Shown here: positions 1 through 9,189 of the stretch, in pieces
Position numbering within the stretch: the stretch's first letter is position 1
Layout of the letters: the number at the start of each line of letters is the position of its first letter
NCBI RefSeq assembly: GCF_023276375.1
Contig: NZ_JALLPK010000001.1
Location: forward strand, 806,001 to 870,000
DNA length: 64,000 nucleotides
Source of the DNA: Halocatena marina
Lineage (GTDB): Archaea > Halobacteriota > Halobacteria > Halobacteriales > Haloarculaceae
Reading direction: 5' to 3'
The notes under the pieces: model-generated
What the model saw: the letters and a program-made list of their open reading frames with translations, nothing else
Told to the model about the DNA's origin: nothing
Databases searched by the model: none
Translations under genes and position numbers: made by a program

Positions 1-503
1 TATAGAATAGCCATCTCATTCTCTCCAATCAAACCAATTGAGAATTATGTATGCGATATAGATATATTTGTTCCTGTCAACCACTCTCTGTCAGTTATCA
101 CAAAACATTTTCATTTCCTTGACCCTGTGTCTCTCGTAAACGGGTGTACCAACGCTACACAGACACGAGAAGCCGACATATGGCCATCCCTTGTTGGAAT
201 TCACCGAGAGTGATGAACTTCTGCACGAAGCGGCTGTTCGGGACGTCAGCAAAGAATTTGGGACCCACGCTTGTGGCTCCTGTTCACAATATCGGACATG
301 AGATATTTCTTTCATCTATTATTGCGTGGTATCACACGGATGATTCACACTAGAATTCGTCGACGCATCATCGGATGCGCAAAGATCGTCCTCACTCACT
401 GAGATACGTAACAATCAGTCACATGTCCAGTAGACACAGTTGAGGTCGTCTTTCCGGTAATCGAGACAGTTGACGGCCAAGCTAAGATAGGACGGGAGAT
501 CAA
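1..503. other. Left-edge stretch without a convincing gene
   Basis: Only short frames without haloarchaeal character are open here. One frame from about 140 to 301 on the plus strand could encode a protein tail with a Cys-x-x-Cys pair near its end, but it begins just after a stop codon and has no plausible start. It may be a remnant of a decayed gene. Nothing else is recognised. Confidence 0.4.
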
Positions 504-1226
504 TCAGCGTTTAGAATCCATGATCAATCCACCCGTCGCACCAGACAGGAAGTCGGTGGTAGCGTACTTGATTCGTCGCTTGACGGCACCGCTGGCTTGT
601 CTGAAGCTGATCCGCCATGGTGTCCGCTCACCGACAACAGTCGTCTCACCGTTAGCGATGGCTGTAAGGATCCCGTCGACCGTCCGTTCCTCGCTGGCGA
701 CGTGCGTGACTGCCTGCCCGACCATCTCTGCGATATGAGCGTCGCTCCCTGCGGTCATCGGAAGCGCTCGAGTGGTCGCAAAACGCTCTGCCTTCCGATT
801 CGACCGACCCGTGAGGAGCCGTGAATTGTACACCTCAATGGCGTCAGCACTCGCGAGCTCTTCCTCTGAGATATTCGGTGCGACACCGTGGCGGGATCCT
901 TGGAATGGATGCGGGATGATGGCAATCCCACCGAGATCACGGATGCGATCGAGCGTCTCCATAAAAGGGAGCCCCGCAGGAATTCGTTCTGTGATACCCA
1001 ACCCAAGAACGTGACCAGCGGCACTCGTGATTTCCGAACCGGGGATGCCAATAAGTCCGTACTCGGGGGCAATGTCCGCTGCTTCGAGGCTCGCGGCGAT
1101 TTCGTCATGATCAGTCACTGCGAGCGCGTCGAGACCGACCGCTTCGGCCTGCTGAAGCAGCAACTCGACCGGATCGCGCCCGTCGTACGACTGGGCGGAG
1201 TGTGTGTGTAGCTCGACCGAAAGCAC
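504..1226 (-). CDS. PHP-domain phosphoesterase
   Basis: This 240-residue protein carries the PHP (polymerase and histidinol phosphatase) fold, a metal-dependent phosphoesterase barrel. The N-terminal ELHTHSAQSYDG gives the HxH metal pair, VTDHDE supplies the next ligands, an IPHPFQ motif follows in the middle, and GSDAHIAEM provides the C-terminal Asp and His. The start codon is GTG at 1226, just before the metal motif, so no upstream ATG is needed. The gene runs divergently from purL. The substrate is unknown; stand-alone haloarchaeal PHP proteins are usually annotated only as metal-dependent phosphoesterases. The family call is firm, the reaction is not. Confidence 0.88.
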   Translation of the reverse strand: MLSVELHTHSAQSYDGRDPVELLLQQAEAVGLDALAVTDHDEIAASLEAADIAPEYGLIGIPGSEITSAAGHVLGLGITERIPAGLPFMETLDRIRDLGGIAIIPHPFQGSRHGVAPNISEEELASADAIEVYNSRLLTGRSNRKAERFATTRALPMTAGSDAHIAEMVGQAVTHVASEERTVDGILTAIANGETTVVGERTPWRISFRQASGAVKRRIKYATTDFLSGATGGLIMDSKR

Positions 1227-1390
1227 AACGATGGATTGGCTGCCGCTGGCAAAAAAACCTCGATACTGGGTTGTCAGTGTTGAGTGTTACACCACAACAA
1301 TGTCTGATACACCATCGGATAGCCCCATATCTCAGAATACACCAGCGATCTATACGGTGACTGTATGCTGTGCCTATCGGACATGGAAAG

Positions 1391-1400
1391 GGCTTTTACC
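1391..1400 (+). promoter_or_regulatory. TATA element of purL
   Basis: The sequence ggcttttacc is centred about 27 bases before the ATG at 1423. That is the distance expected for a leaderless archaeal transcript starting at the ATG, and it supports this start over any upstream in-frame codon. Confidence 0.5.
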
Positions 1401-1422
1401 GGCCTTCGCGGATACCCGGTCA

Positions 1423-3609
1423 ATGAGCCTTGCCCCAGCGGATTACGGCCTCGTTGTCTCTGAACTTGGCCGCGATCCGACACCTGCGGAGGAAGCGCTC
1501 TTCGAGAATCTCTGGAGTGAGCACTGTGCATACCGCTCCTCACAGCCACTGCTTTCAGCATTCGACAGCGACGATGACTCTCAGAGCGTCGTTGTCGGAC
1601 CGGGAGACGACGCCGCCGTGGTTGCTCTCACTGACTCCACGTACATCACGATGGGCATCGAAAGCCACAATCACCCATCGTACGTCGATCCATACGACGG
1701 CGCGGCGACGGGTGTCGGAGGGATCGTCCGCGATACACTCTCGATGGGCGCGTACCCGATCGCACTCACAGACTCTCTCTATTTTGGTTCGTTTGAGGAC
1801 GAACACTCCAGATATCTGTTCGAAGGGGTGGTCGAAGGAATTGCAGACTATGGCAACTCCATCGGCGTCCCAACCATCGGTGGGAGCGTCGATTTCCATC
1901 CAGACTACGAAGGAAATCCGCTCGTTAACGTTGCTTGTGTAGGTCTCCTTTCATCGGAGAGACTTGTCACCGCCGAGGCACAGACTGCGGGGAACGCACT
2001 CGTTCTCATCGGGAACACGACCGGTCGAGATGGACTCGGTGGTGCGAGTTTTGCAAGCGAAGATCTAAGCGAAGACGCAGAAACCGAGGATCGACCAGCC
2101 GTTCAAGTTGGCGACCCGTACACGGAGAAACTTCTCATTGAGGCGAACGAAACGCTCATCGATGAGGAACTAGTTGAGGCGGCCCGCGATCTCGGCGCAG
2201 CTGGACTCGGCGGTGCATCGACCGAGATGGTTGCGAAGGGTGGTCTCGGTGCTCGCATCGAACTCGAGAAGGTCCATCAGCGAGAACCGAACATGAACGC
2301 GCTCGAAATCCTCCTTGCCGAGTCCCAAGAACGAATGTGCTATGAGGTCGCTCCGGAGAACATTGAGCGCGTTCGCGCCGTCGCAGAGCGATATCAACTC
2401 GGCTGTTCTGTTATCGGTGAGCTAACAGAAAGCGGTAGCAACTACGTCTGTACGTTCGATGGGAGCGTCGTAGTGGACGTTCCTGCCGAGTATCTCGCAG
2501 ACGGCGCGCCGATGAACGATCTCGAAAGCGTCCAACCTGAACTCGAAGATCAGTCAGATCTTCCAGACAGAGCACTCGAAACAGCGTTTGAGTCCGTTCT
2601 CGCCAGCCCGAACACAGCGAGCAAGCGATGGGTCTACCGCCAGTACGACCACGAGGTCGGAACGCGAACAGCCCTCCGTCCCGGCGACGACGCCGCTGTT
2701 ATGGCGATCTACGAGTGTGAGACGGGGCTCGCTATCGCTGCTGGTTCGAACCCACTGTGGACGAGTGCCGCACCGTACGACGGCGCACGCGCGGTGGCAC
2801 TGGAGACTGCAACGAATCTCGCTGCCAAAGGAGCACAACCACTTGCCGCTGTGGACTGCCTCAACGGTGGCAATCCTGAAACGCCCGAAGTGTACGGTGG
2901 ATTCAAAGCCATCGTCGACGGACTGGCCCATGCGTGCAGCGATCTCTCTGTTCCAGTGGTCGGCGGAAACGTCTCACTGTACAACGACTCCGCGAGTGGC
3001 CCCATCCCTCCGACGCCGACCCTTGCGATGGTCGGAACGAAAGACGGGTACGATGCCCCTCCCTGTGGATTTACCGGCGTAGAGACAAACGCGGACACTG
3101 AGGCAGGGACGATACTCGTTGTCGGAGACCGTGCGTTGGCGGGCGATCGCGCGAAGCTCGGTGGCTCGGAGTATCTCGCACAGTTCGAAGGCAGCGATGC
3201 GTTCCCGAGTCCGCTCGACTCTGAAGATGTTCCAGCGTTTGTCGACACACTCACAGCCGTCGCGAATGCGGCCTCAACTCTTGCGGTTCACGACGTGAGC
3301 CACGGGGGTCTAGCTGTGACGCTTGCGGAGATGGTCACCGATACGGGCGCTGACGTGACGCTTTCGTGTGAAGGAACCAAAGCAAGTGCAGCGGAACTGC
3401 TGTTTCACGAGCAGGTGGGCCGTGTTGTCATCGAAACGACAGACCCGGATGCAGTACGAACAGCATTCGACGGTGTCACACCGGTTCATGAGGTCGGACA
3501 GACTGACGGAACTGGTGAACTCACGCTCAGTGTTAACGGAGAAACACTCCGGTACGACAAGTCAACAATCCGAGACATTCGGAGTAGAATCGATCGAGAG
3601 CTCGATTGA
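1423..3609 (+). CDS. purL: Phosphoribosylformylglycinamidine synthase subunit PurL
   Basis: PurL carries out the ATP-dependent conversion of FGAR to FGAM in de novo purine synthesis, with ammonia supplied by PurQ and PurS. The 728 residues match the small-type PurL found in archaea. The N-terminal motif ENLWSEHCAYRSS, the glycine-rich ATP-site stretches PGDDAAVV and SHNHPS, the repeated second half beginning near RPGDDAAVM, and the late HDVSHGGLAVTLAEM are all visible, which shows the usual internal duplication of two AIRS-like halves. The reading frame is open far upstream, but MSLAPADYG is the typical N-terminus and has a well-placed TATA element. PurQ and PurS are not in the window. Confidence 0.97.
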   Translation: MSLAPADYGLVVSELGRDPTPAEEALFENLWSEHCAYRSSQPLLSAFDSDDDSQSVVVGPGDDAAVVALTDSTYITMGIESHNHPSYVDPYDGAATGVGGIVRDTLSMGAYPIALTDSLYFGSFEDEHSRYLFEGVVEGIADYGNSIGVPTIGGSVDFHPDYEGNPLVNVACVGLLSSERLVTAEAQTAGNALVLIGNTTGRDGLGGASFASEDLSEDAETEDRPAVQVGDPYTEKLLIEANETLIDEELVEAARDLGAAGLGGASTEMVAKGGLGARIELEKVHQREPNMNALEILLAESQERMCYEVAPENIERVRAVAERYQLGCSVIGELTESGSNYVCTFDGSVVVDVPAEYLADGAPMNDLESVQPELEDQSDLPDRALETAFESVLASPNTASKRWVYRQYDHEVGTRTALRPGDDAAVMAIYECETGLAIAAGSNPLWTSAAPYDGARAVALETATNLAAKGAQPLAAVDCLNGGNPETPEVYGGFKAIVDGLAHACSDLSVPVVGGNVSLYNDSASGPIPPTPTLAMVGTKDGYDAPPCGFTGVETNADTEAGTILVVGDRALAGDRAKLGGSEYLAQFEGSDAFPSPLDSEDVPAFVDTLTAVANAASTLAVHDVSHGGLAVTLAEMVTDTGADVTLSCEGTKASAAELLFHEQVGRVVIETTDPDAVRTAFDGVTPVHEVGQTDGTGELTLSVNGETLRYDKSTIRDIRSRIDRELD

Positions 3610-3658
3610 GACGCTTCGACGAAACGAACGACGCGTTCCGGTTCGAGTGAATCCTGTT

Positions 3659-3814
3659 CTATACTGTCGTGAGGATCGGGATTCCGAAGGCGATCACCAT
3701 CCCGATGATCGCAACGACGAATCCGATGCCGACGTCGCGCATCGTGTACTCCTCTTGTGGGGCAGTCTGTCGCTCGATCTGTATCGTCTCCTTCACGCTT
3801 TCGGGTTTTACCAT
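3659..3814 (-). CDS. Small membrane protein, 51 residues
   Basis: A 51-residue frame runs convergently to purL. It has a charged, acidic N-terminal half followed by EEYTMRDVGIG and a single hydrophobic segment (about residues 31-50) that ends at the C-terminus. The MRDVG motif before one membrane helix recalls a small conserved family of haloarchaeal proteins of unknown function, but I cannot assign a number to it. The ATG is the only plausible start. Codon use is haloarchaeal. Its function is unknown; it is probably a tail-anchored peptide of the cytoplasmic membrane. Confidence 0.65.
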   Translation of the reverse strand: MVKPESVKETIQIERQTAPQEEYTMRDVGIGFVVAIIGMVIAFGIPILTTV

Positions 3815-3913
3815 GCCCGAACTCCTCCGGGAATACACTTTGGCCTATCGATTGGCGCTGTTTCGACTAGCGTACTCTTAATAATCGAAGAATGATTATG
3901 CAAAATAAAGAGA

Positions 3914-4333
3914 TCAATAGTCCGCTGGATGGAGAACGTCGAAGTCGATCGCTCCATCGTAGTTGTCGAGATCTCCATCAAGCGTGATAATCGTCTCAGC
4001 GTCAAGAACATCGATACAATGAACCAGTGTCGCGTCGTCAAAATCGAGGACGCTGTTCCGCTGAATCTCACATATCTGTACCTGATCTCTGGCTGAGAGA
4101 TGATAGAGGTCGAGTCCTGATGCGGTCACGATGCTAAAGATCAAGTCTTGTATCTCATCCGGCGCGCGCTCTTTGAAGTACGTATTGAAGATGGCTATCG
4201 TACCATGAAGGTGGAAATCTGATAGATCTCCCTCACAGTTCCCCTCGATGAGGTCATGAAGTATTCGTTCGCAATCGTCTGCATACGCGTCGTCGAGATA
4301 ATATTCGAGGATGATTCCTTGATCAAGGATCAT
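3914..4333 (-). CDS. PIN-domain ribonuclease, probable VapC-type toxin
   Basis: This 139-residue protein has features of the PIN fold, a Mg-dependent endoribonuclease. An early Asp lies in MILDQG, and the later motif DFDDATLVHCIDVLDAE is followed by ITLDGDLD, which resembles the last acidic ligand cluster. Its start overlaps the stop of the upstream gene (ATGA), so the two are translated together. The pairing with a small DNA-binding-like partner suggests a VapBC-type toxin-antitoxin module. The early acidic residues are less canonical than in typical VapC proteins, so activity is not assured. Confidence 0.75.
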   Translation of the reverse strand: MILDQGIILEYYLDDAYADDCERILHDLIEGNCEGDLSDFHLHGTIAIFNTYFKERAPDEIQDLIFSIVTASGLDLYHLSARDQVQICEIQRNSVLDFDDATLVHCIDVLDAETIITLDGDLDNYDGAIDFDVLHPADY

Positions 4334-4620
4334 CGGGAGTCGTCTCGTTTCCGACGGTGCTGCTCCAGCAACAGTTCACCCACCGATTCCTGAAGTTCGA
4401 CACTCCCCATATCGACGTGACTGAGATGCCCCCGTTTTGCTAGAAGCGGATTCTGCGATGGCGTAAGTTCGATATCGATGTCCTGTTCGGCTATCCACGT
4501 CGAGATTGCTTCCTCTCCTGCTTTTCCAATCGACCCTCGCTTGTGTCCGAACCGCTTCATCGCACGTTCGCGGAACTGTTCTTCGACCTCGTCCGGAACG
4601 GTAAATTTGATCACTCCCAT
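4330..4620 (-). CDS. Antitoxin-like partner of the PIN protein
   Basis: This 96-residue protein starts with MGVIKFTVPDEVEEQF. A short beta strand followed by a helix is the arrangement seen in ribbon-helix-helix or AbrB-like antitoxins. A second helical part follows (KAGEEAISTWIAEQ), and the C-terminal tail is highly charged and rich in Arg and Lys, suited to wrapping a toxin. The chosen ATG is at 4620; an in-frame ATG 12 bases upstream also exists. It sits directly upstream of, and overlaps, the PIN gene by four bases. Its role as antitoxin is inferred from position and size only. Confidence 0.65.
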   Translation of the reverse strand: MGVIKFTVPDEVEEQFRERAMKRFGHKRGSIGKAGEEAISTWIAEQDIDIELTPSQNPLLAKRGHLSHVDMGSVELQESVGELLLEQHRRKRDDSR

Positions 4621-4695
4621 TAGATCGTACATACGTACTTATGTGCTTAAAGACTTTCCTTGGTTACTGACGGACGATTATTCCCGAGTCGGATC

Positions 4696-4704
4696 CGTTT
4701 TAGC
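4696..4704 (+). promoter_or_regulatory. Possible TATA element of hisF
   Basis: The sequence cgttttagc is centred about 32 bases before the hisF ATG at 4732. It fits a leaderless haloarchaeal promoter. Confidence 0.35.
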
Positions 4705-4731
4705 TCCCCCACTCCAACAGCCAGATATCAC

Positions 4732-5547
4732 ATGACGCTGACGAAGCGGATTATTCCCTGTATTGATGTCGATCTCGATGATGAGGGAAACGCTGCTGTT
4801 TACACTGGTGTCAACTTCGAGGATCTCACGTACACTGGCGATCCGGTCGAGATGGCAAAGCGATACAACGCGGCAGGAGCAGACGAGTTCGTCTTCCTCG
4901 ATATTACAGCGAGCGCCGAGGGACGAGAAACCATGCTTGATACCGTTGCTCACGTCGCCGACGAGGTATTCATCCCGCTGACCGTCGGTGGGGGTATTGG
5001 CACCCGCGAAGACGTAAAAGAGACGCTCCGGGCAGGCGCTGATAAGGTGTCGATTAACACGGGTGCACTCAGGCGTCCCGAACTCATCACTGAAGCAGCG
5101 ACCGCATTCGGTAGCCAGTGTGTCGTCATCAGCGTCGACGCTCGGCGTCGTTTCGACGAAGCGGGCGAACACTACGCACAAGCCGGCGGCGAATCGTGCT
5201 GGTTCGAGTGCACGGTCAAAGGCGGTCGCGAGGGAACCGGCATTGACGTGATCGAGTGGGCCAGCGAAGCCGAAGAACGTGGGGCAGGTGAACTGTTCGT
5301 CAACTCCATTGACGCTGACGGAACGAAAGACGGCTACGACATCCCACTCACAGCAGCAGTCTGTGATTCGGTCTCTACTCCCGTCATCGCGTCGTCTGGT
5401 TGCGGTGGCCCAGAAGATGCCTACGAGGTCTTCACCGATGCTGACGCTGACGCTGCTCTCGCCGCTTCAATATTCCATTTCGAGGAGTACTCGATCGAAG
5501 CGGTCAAATCGTACCTCGCAAAGCGCGACATTCCGATTCGATTATAA
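4732..5547 (+). CDS. hisF: Imidazole glycerol phosphate synthase subunit HisF
   Basis: HisF is the cyclase subunit that, with glutaminase HisH, turns PRFAR and ammonia into imidazole glycerol phosphate and AICAR, linking histidine and purine synthesis. The 271-residue protein begins [14 protein letters not shown], containing the first catalytic Asp, and has the (beta/alpha)8 phosphate-binding motifs TVGGGIGT and SSGCGGPED. The second catalytic Asp lies in [13 protein letters not shown]. The start is fixed by this conserved N-terminus and by a TATA element upstream. HisH is not nearby, which is common in haloarchaea, where his genes are scattered. Confidence 0.96.
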   Translation: MTLTKRIIPCIDVDLDDEGNAAVYTGVNFEDLTYTGDPVEMAKRYNAAGADEFVFLDITASAEGRETMLDTVAHVADEVFIPLTVGGGIGTREDVKETLRAGADKVSINTGALRRPELITEAATAFGSQCVVISVDARRRFDEAGEHYAQAGGESCWFECTVKGGREGTGIDVIEWASEAEERGAGELFVNSIDADGTKDGYDIPLTAAVCDSVSTPVIASSGCGGPEDAYEVFTDADADAALAASIFHFEEYSIEAVKSYLAKRDIPIRL

Positions 5548-5814
5548 CTGTACTGATACCGTCTCTCTGGCCTGAAATCAGGGGTCTCACCGCGTCATTG
5601 AATCCACTTTCACCGTGCTAGCCGCGCGCTTTTGCTCTGGAATCACGTTGATTCAACTACTCCCTCAGACGACGATCGCAGAATCCGACGTATCTCACTT
5701 CGACATCCTCCAGATCAGCGATGACTGTGTGATGTGAGATACCGGCTGTGCGTGTGGGAGTCTGATCAACGTGCGTGTCACCGCTCAGACGCTGATCACT
5801 CAGAGGAGATCCCG

Positions 5815-6006
5815 ATGAACACGAATATCGAGCACACACACCAATCGAGAAAGCGGAGCGAACGGATCACTGGTCCCCACGCTGGGTACGACAAATACGG
5901 TCGGCTCGACCATTACTACTGGCGATGTGAACGTTGTGGACTAGAAGTAACGACATCGAAGCTTGCTCGGGGCTGCTGGCGATGTGCCACTGAAGATGAT
6001 GCCTGA
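5815..6006 (+). CDS. Small zinc-finger-like protein, 63 residues
   Basis: This 63-residue protein has a basic N-terminal part and a C-terminal segment with CERCG followed 14 residues later by CWRC, giving two CxxC pairs that could bind one zinc ion. The phrase GRLDHYYWRCERCG resembles short haloarchaeal zinc-ribbon proteins that lie beside Bat-type HTH regulators, as here (the regulator begins at 6279). The ATG at 5815 has a purine-rich stretch (cagaggag) about ten bases upstream, which could serve as a ribosome binding site. The function is unknown. Confidence 0.7.
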   Translation: MNTNIEHTHQSRKRSERITGPHAGYDKYGRLDHYYWRCERCGLEVTTSKLARGCWRCATEDDA

Positions 6007-6124
6007 AGAGAATGAGTCACCGAGTACCGGCTGGCGAGACGTGTACGACGCAATGGGCGTCTCGACGACCGCTGAAGACACTGATTCGAACGGTTCCCGA
6101 CCTCCGATGATCCGCCCTCCTTGA
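5999..6124 (+). CDS. Tiny acidic protein overlapping the zinc-finger gene
   Basis: A 41-residue frame begins at an ATG inside the last codons of the zinc-finger gene (two adjacent ATGs at 5996 and 5999) and overlaps it by eight bases. It is acidic at the N-terminus and has GWRDVYDAMGV in the middle. The overlap and composition suggest translational coupling, but no family is recognised and a chance frame cannot be excluded. Confidence 0.4.
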   Translation: MPEENESPSTGWRDVYDAMGVSTTAEDTDSNGSRPPMIRPP

Positions 6125-6278
6125 TCACGCATTGATACACCTCATCTTCGCGGTGTGATGCGAGCGTCACGGGCTGTGGATTCCTGCACTACTGGAACCG
6201 AACCTCTGAATTTCTCTCTCACATTACTCGTGAGAGGATGCACCCGAGTCTTACCTGTCTCCGTAGCCAGTATGGTGT

Positions 6279-6929
6279 ATGGGTCTCACTGCCGAGTTCC
6301 GGCTTCAGTCGCCACGACTGCCACTGATCGACGTGGCCAGCGCTGTGCCTGATCTTACATTTCGACTCGAAAGCACAGACCAGCCCCAATCCGGACCGGT
6401 CGTGTTTTTCATTCGTGTTACGGGGTCGTCATTCGACGGAGTAGACGCTGCACTTACAGATTCTCCTTCCGTCAAAGAACACGTTCGAATCAGCGAGATC
6501 GGCTCGATACGGATCTATCAGGTGGTTCTGACCGGTCCGCGCCCCGAGTATCTCGACAAACGCATGTTTTACAAAACGTTCCCCGAGAGCATCACAATCG
6601 CATCTGATGGGTGGTACATCAAACAACAACTCGCCGACCGAAATGAATTACTCGCGTACCAAGAATTCTGGCAAACGAGAGGTTTCTCGTTCCGTCTAGA
6701 TCGGCTCTACGACTCACACAGCACCGACACCGAACTGATTGGTATATCCGAGAAACAGCGCGAGGCGCTGCTCACTGCCTACGAAGCGGGGTACTTCGCT
6801 GTCCCGCAGCAGACGTCGTTGGACAATGTCGCGACAGCACTCAAAATCTCCCGCTCTGCACTTGCCGAACGGCTCCACCGAGCGCAGGCGCACCTCATCG
6901 AGCACTTCTACTACACTGACCTATATTAA
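6279..6929 (+). CDS. Bat-type HTH transcriptional regulator
   Basis: This 216-residue protein has the layout of bacterio-opsin-activator-like regulators: an N-terminal sensor-like beta-rich region of about 140 residues and a C-terminal HTH_10 domain. The HTH part contains SEKQREALLTAYEAGYF, then DNVATALKISRSALAERLHRA, the family hallmark. Such proteins are abundant in haloarchaea and bind promoters in response to redox, light or unknown signals. No PAS or GAF domain is obvious. It lies downstream of two tiny genes and upstream of an epimerase-like gene, without clear operon spacing. Targets cannot be predicted. Confidence 0.88.
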   Translation: MGLTAEFRLQSPRLPLIDVASAVPDLTFRLESTDQPQSGPVVFFIRVTGSSFDGVDAALTDSPSVKEHVRISEIGSIRIYQVVLTGPRPEYLDKRMFYKTFPESITIASDGWYIKQQLADRNELLAYQEFWQTRGFSFRLDRLYDSHSTDTELIGISEKQREALLTAYEAGYFAVPQQTSLDNVATALKISRSALAERLHRAQAHLIEHFYYTDLY

Positions 6930-6939
6930 GCCCCAAAAA

Positions 6940-7224
6940 ATGTGGGCAAGCGGTGATCCGATTTCCGTTCCAAAATACGGACGAAAGCAGATGCATAGAT
7001 CACACGGCGTACTCACCGATACAATCGCACCGGCACTGACTGATGACTACATGCGTGACGGAGACGGGTTCGGGTATCTCGGACCAAACGGTGCAGACAG
7101 AGTGACACCGATACTCGTGGCCCTGTCGATGCCGATACGAAACCGGAGCACGATTAGCTGTTCCGACAGCGAGATCGGATCACGAACGGTATGGGAGGCT
7201 CGTAGAACGGAGATACACCCATGA
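6940..7224 (+). CDS. Doubtful ORF coupled to the next gene
   Basis: A 94-codon frame starts 11 bases after the regulator and ends in TGA overlapping the ATG of the next gene (ATGA), an arrangement typical of coupled genes. The product is not clearly acidic, shows no domain and has many Arg, unlike its neighbours. It is listed because the stop-start overlap is suggestive, but it may well be noncoding. Confidence 0.22.
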   Translation: MWASGDPISVPKYGRKQMHRSHGVLTDTIAPALTDDYMRDGDGFGYLGPNGADRVTPILVALSMPIRNRSTISCSDSEIGSRTVWEARRTEIHP

Positions 7225-7898
7225 GCTGCATACTCATTACAGGAGGGAACGGTTTTATTGGTCGTCAAATAGCTCGTCGAGCCGTTGCAGATGGTCACGT
7301 AGTGCGAAGCATTGCACGCAGCGGACGGCCAACCCTCACTGAACCGTGGGTTGATGAGGTTGATTGGAACGCGGCCGATGTGTTCGAACCACAGGACTGG
7401 CGAGACCAGCTTGGTGGCTGTGATGCCGTCATCCATACCATTGCCAACATTCGTGAATCCCCCGAACAGGGGGTGACGTTCGAGCGAATCAACGGTGATG
7501 CAGCGATTATTGCTGGGCTTGAGGCCGAACGGATGAACGTCGAAGCATTCGTATTCCTGTCCGCAGTGGGAACCCCTCCGCTCGTCAGCGAGCGATATCA
7601 AGCCGCCAAACTTCGTGCTGAACGAGCAATCAGCGATTTGGATATCCGTACAGGCGTGCTCAAACCTGGTCCCGTTTATGGTGAAGGAGCTAATCAAGGC
7701 CACTTCCCGTATCTTGTAAATCGCTGTCTTCGAGCGATCGACGACCACGAATTTCTCGCTCGCCATTTTGGTGACCAGCGACCACTCGGTGTCACACATG
7801 TTGCTCGAGCAGCGCTCCGGGTAGCGCTTGATTCCGACGAACCGGAACTGCTGATGCCTCACTCGATCAAATCATATTCCGAGAATAGTTCTCAGTAA
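7221..7898 (+). CDS. NAD(P)-binding epimerase-like protein (NDUFA9-like SDR)
   Basis: This 225-residue protein begins with an ILITGGNGFIGRQI nucleotide-binding loop, the extended-SDR or atypical-SDR Rossmann signature. It has VIHTIANIRES and the stretch FVFLSAVGT, followed by SERYQAAKLRAERA, which supplies the YxxxK-like pair (Tyr followed by Lys four residues later). It resembles the NDUFA9-like atypical SDRs annotated in haloarchaea as NAD-dependent epimerase/dehydratase or complex I-associated proteins. The length is short for the family (usually about 290), so the C-terminal substrate part may be reduced. The substrate is unknown. Confidence 0.82.
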   Translation: MSCILITGGNGFIGRQIARRAVADGHVVRSIARSGRPTLTEPWVDEVDWNAADVFEPQDWRDQLGGCDAVIHTIANIRESPEQGVTFERINGDAAIIAGLEAERMNVEAFVFLSAVGTPPLVSERYQAAKLRAERAISDLDIRTGVLKPGPVYGEGANQGHFPYLVNRCLRAIDDHEFLARHFGDQRPLGVTHVARAALRVALDSDEPELLMPHSIKSYSENSSQ

Positions 7899-8171
7899 CT
7901 GAACAGCAGTATCTCCTGTGATATCTAATTGAGGAGAGACGATGCAAGAGCGGACACGGCTTAAACTAGGCAGAAAGGCCTCACGGGATGAACCTACCAC
8001 AAGCCGCTCTTCATCCACTTACACTCCGCTACGCGCGTCTATATATGATCTGCTGACCGATCTCTACTGCGAGCAATAGACAACTATGACAGTATCACAC
8101 ACAGTAACCTCTCGTGTCATTAAAGTAGATAGTGGATCGGAATTCGAACTCTCTCACAAGGACGAATCAAT

Positions 8172-8603
8172 ATGACAGAAAATACCACTCCGCCTGTACA
8201 AGATGAGGACCGTGAGTCCTCACGAGGAAGATCAACCACATATGCCTTGTGGGGTGTACAGGGGCTGCTTGCACTCCTCTTTCTGCTCGTCGGTGGGATG
8301 AAGTTGATTCAGTCCTCTGAAATGGTGACAGCACAATCGCCGGTAGCGTTACCGGTTCTGTTCGTCCGGTTCATCGGTGTCGCCGAGGTGCTCGGCGCAC
8401 TTGGTCTCGTCCTGCCAAGTGTTACAGGCATTCGGCAGAACCTGACACCGCTGGCTGCCACTGGGTTAGTGATCATCATGTGCGGGGCAACAGTGCTCAC
8501 ACTGGTGAGTGGTGCTGTCGCACCCGCGATTTTCCCGTTGGTCGTCGGACTCCTCGCTGCGTTCGTCGCCTACGGCCACTGGAATGTAATCAGTAACAGC
8601 TAG
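8172..8603 (+). CDS. DoxX-like integral membrane protein
   Basis: This 143-residue protein has a polar N-terminal tail of about 25 residues and then four hydrophobic helices. The first contains LLFLLVGGMKLI, the second begins at FVRFIGVAEVLGALGLVLP, and the Lys and Glu in these stretches are typical of the DoxX-like family. It lies in the cytoplasmic membrane. Family members are linked to redox or respiratory functions, but the specific role is unknown. The ATG is preceded by aaggacgaatcaat, which holds a weak purine-rich ribosome binding site. No operon partner is adjacent. Confidence 0.85.
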   Translation: MTENTTPPVQDEDRESSRGRSTTYALWGVQGLLALLFLLVGGMKLIQSSEMVTAQSPVALPVLFVRFIGVAEVLGALGLVLPSVTGIRQNLTPLAATGLVIIMCGATVLTLVSGAVAPAIFPLVVGLLAAFVAYGHWNVISNS

Positions 8604-8653
8604 GCGTACCAGTGGCCGAACAGTAATTAGTTCGACTGCTGTCGGACCCCCGA

Positions 8654-8938
8654 TCAGCCCGCTGTCTCGAACGCGGTCCGGAACGTCGATGCCTTGTCTT
8701 TGATGCTAGTCGCTGCCGTCGAAAGCGTATCGAGTGGGTCAGTCCCCTCTTCTGTCTTGATGGTGAGAATGGGATCTGTCTGTCCCCCCGACTGTTCAGG
8801 GTTCAGATCGTACGTAGCAGCGGCAACACCCTCTGTTTCGAGTAGTGTCCCCTTGAGAACGTTCATGAACGTATGATCCTCACCGGCAATTTCGATAGAG
8901 AGTTCCGTCGGCTCGTTATCGATGACCCGGAGTTCCAT
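8654..8938 (-). CDS. rpoL: DNA-directed RNA polymerase subunit L (Rpo11)
   Basis: This 94-residue protein is the archaeal equivalent of eukaryotic RPB11/AC19 and bacterial alpha N-terminal domain, and it pairs with subunit D during polymerase assembly. The sequence [20 protein letters not shown], then [15 protein letters not shown], matches the family. The frame is open further upstream, but MELRV is the conserved start. In haloarchaea rpoL often lies near his genes, and hisF is 3 kb away here. Confidence 0.95.
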   Translation of the reverse strand: MELRVIDNEPTELSIEIAGEDHTFMNVLKGTLLETEGVAAATYDLNPEQSGGQTDPILTIKTEEGTDPLDTLSTAATSIKDKASTFRTAFETAG

Positions 8939-9189
8939 GTTTGACTGTTGTCGATCCGGCGTTTGAAGGTTTCGGACGGAACCGAATCTCTCCAGCCAGT
9001 AATCCAAACGATCTCCAACCAACTACGCATCTGTTGCTTGATATGTTCAATGGGTAAACTACGCTTCAGCGGTGTCCTGTGAAGACGACTGTGACTAGCT
9101 GTTGCTGTCTGCGGAATCAGCTATAGCCAATCGAATCTCGTTGTCTTTCGATTTTGATAACTGGTCGATTGTCTGCGTGGTGACGGCGA

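Noticed and set aside
1274-1561. Long minus-strand frame opposite the start of purL
   Set aside because: It lies antisense to a certain gene and is Arg/Ser-rich, as expected for a shadow frame.
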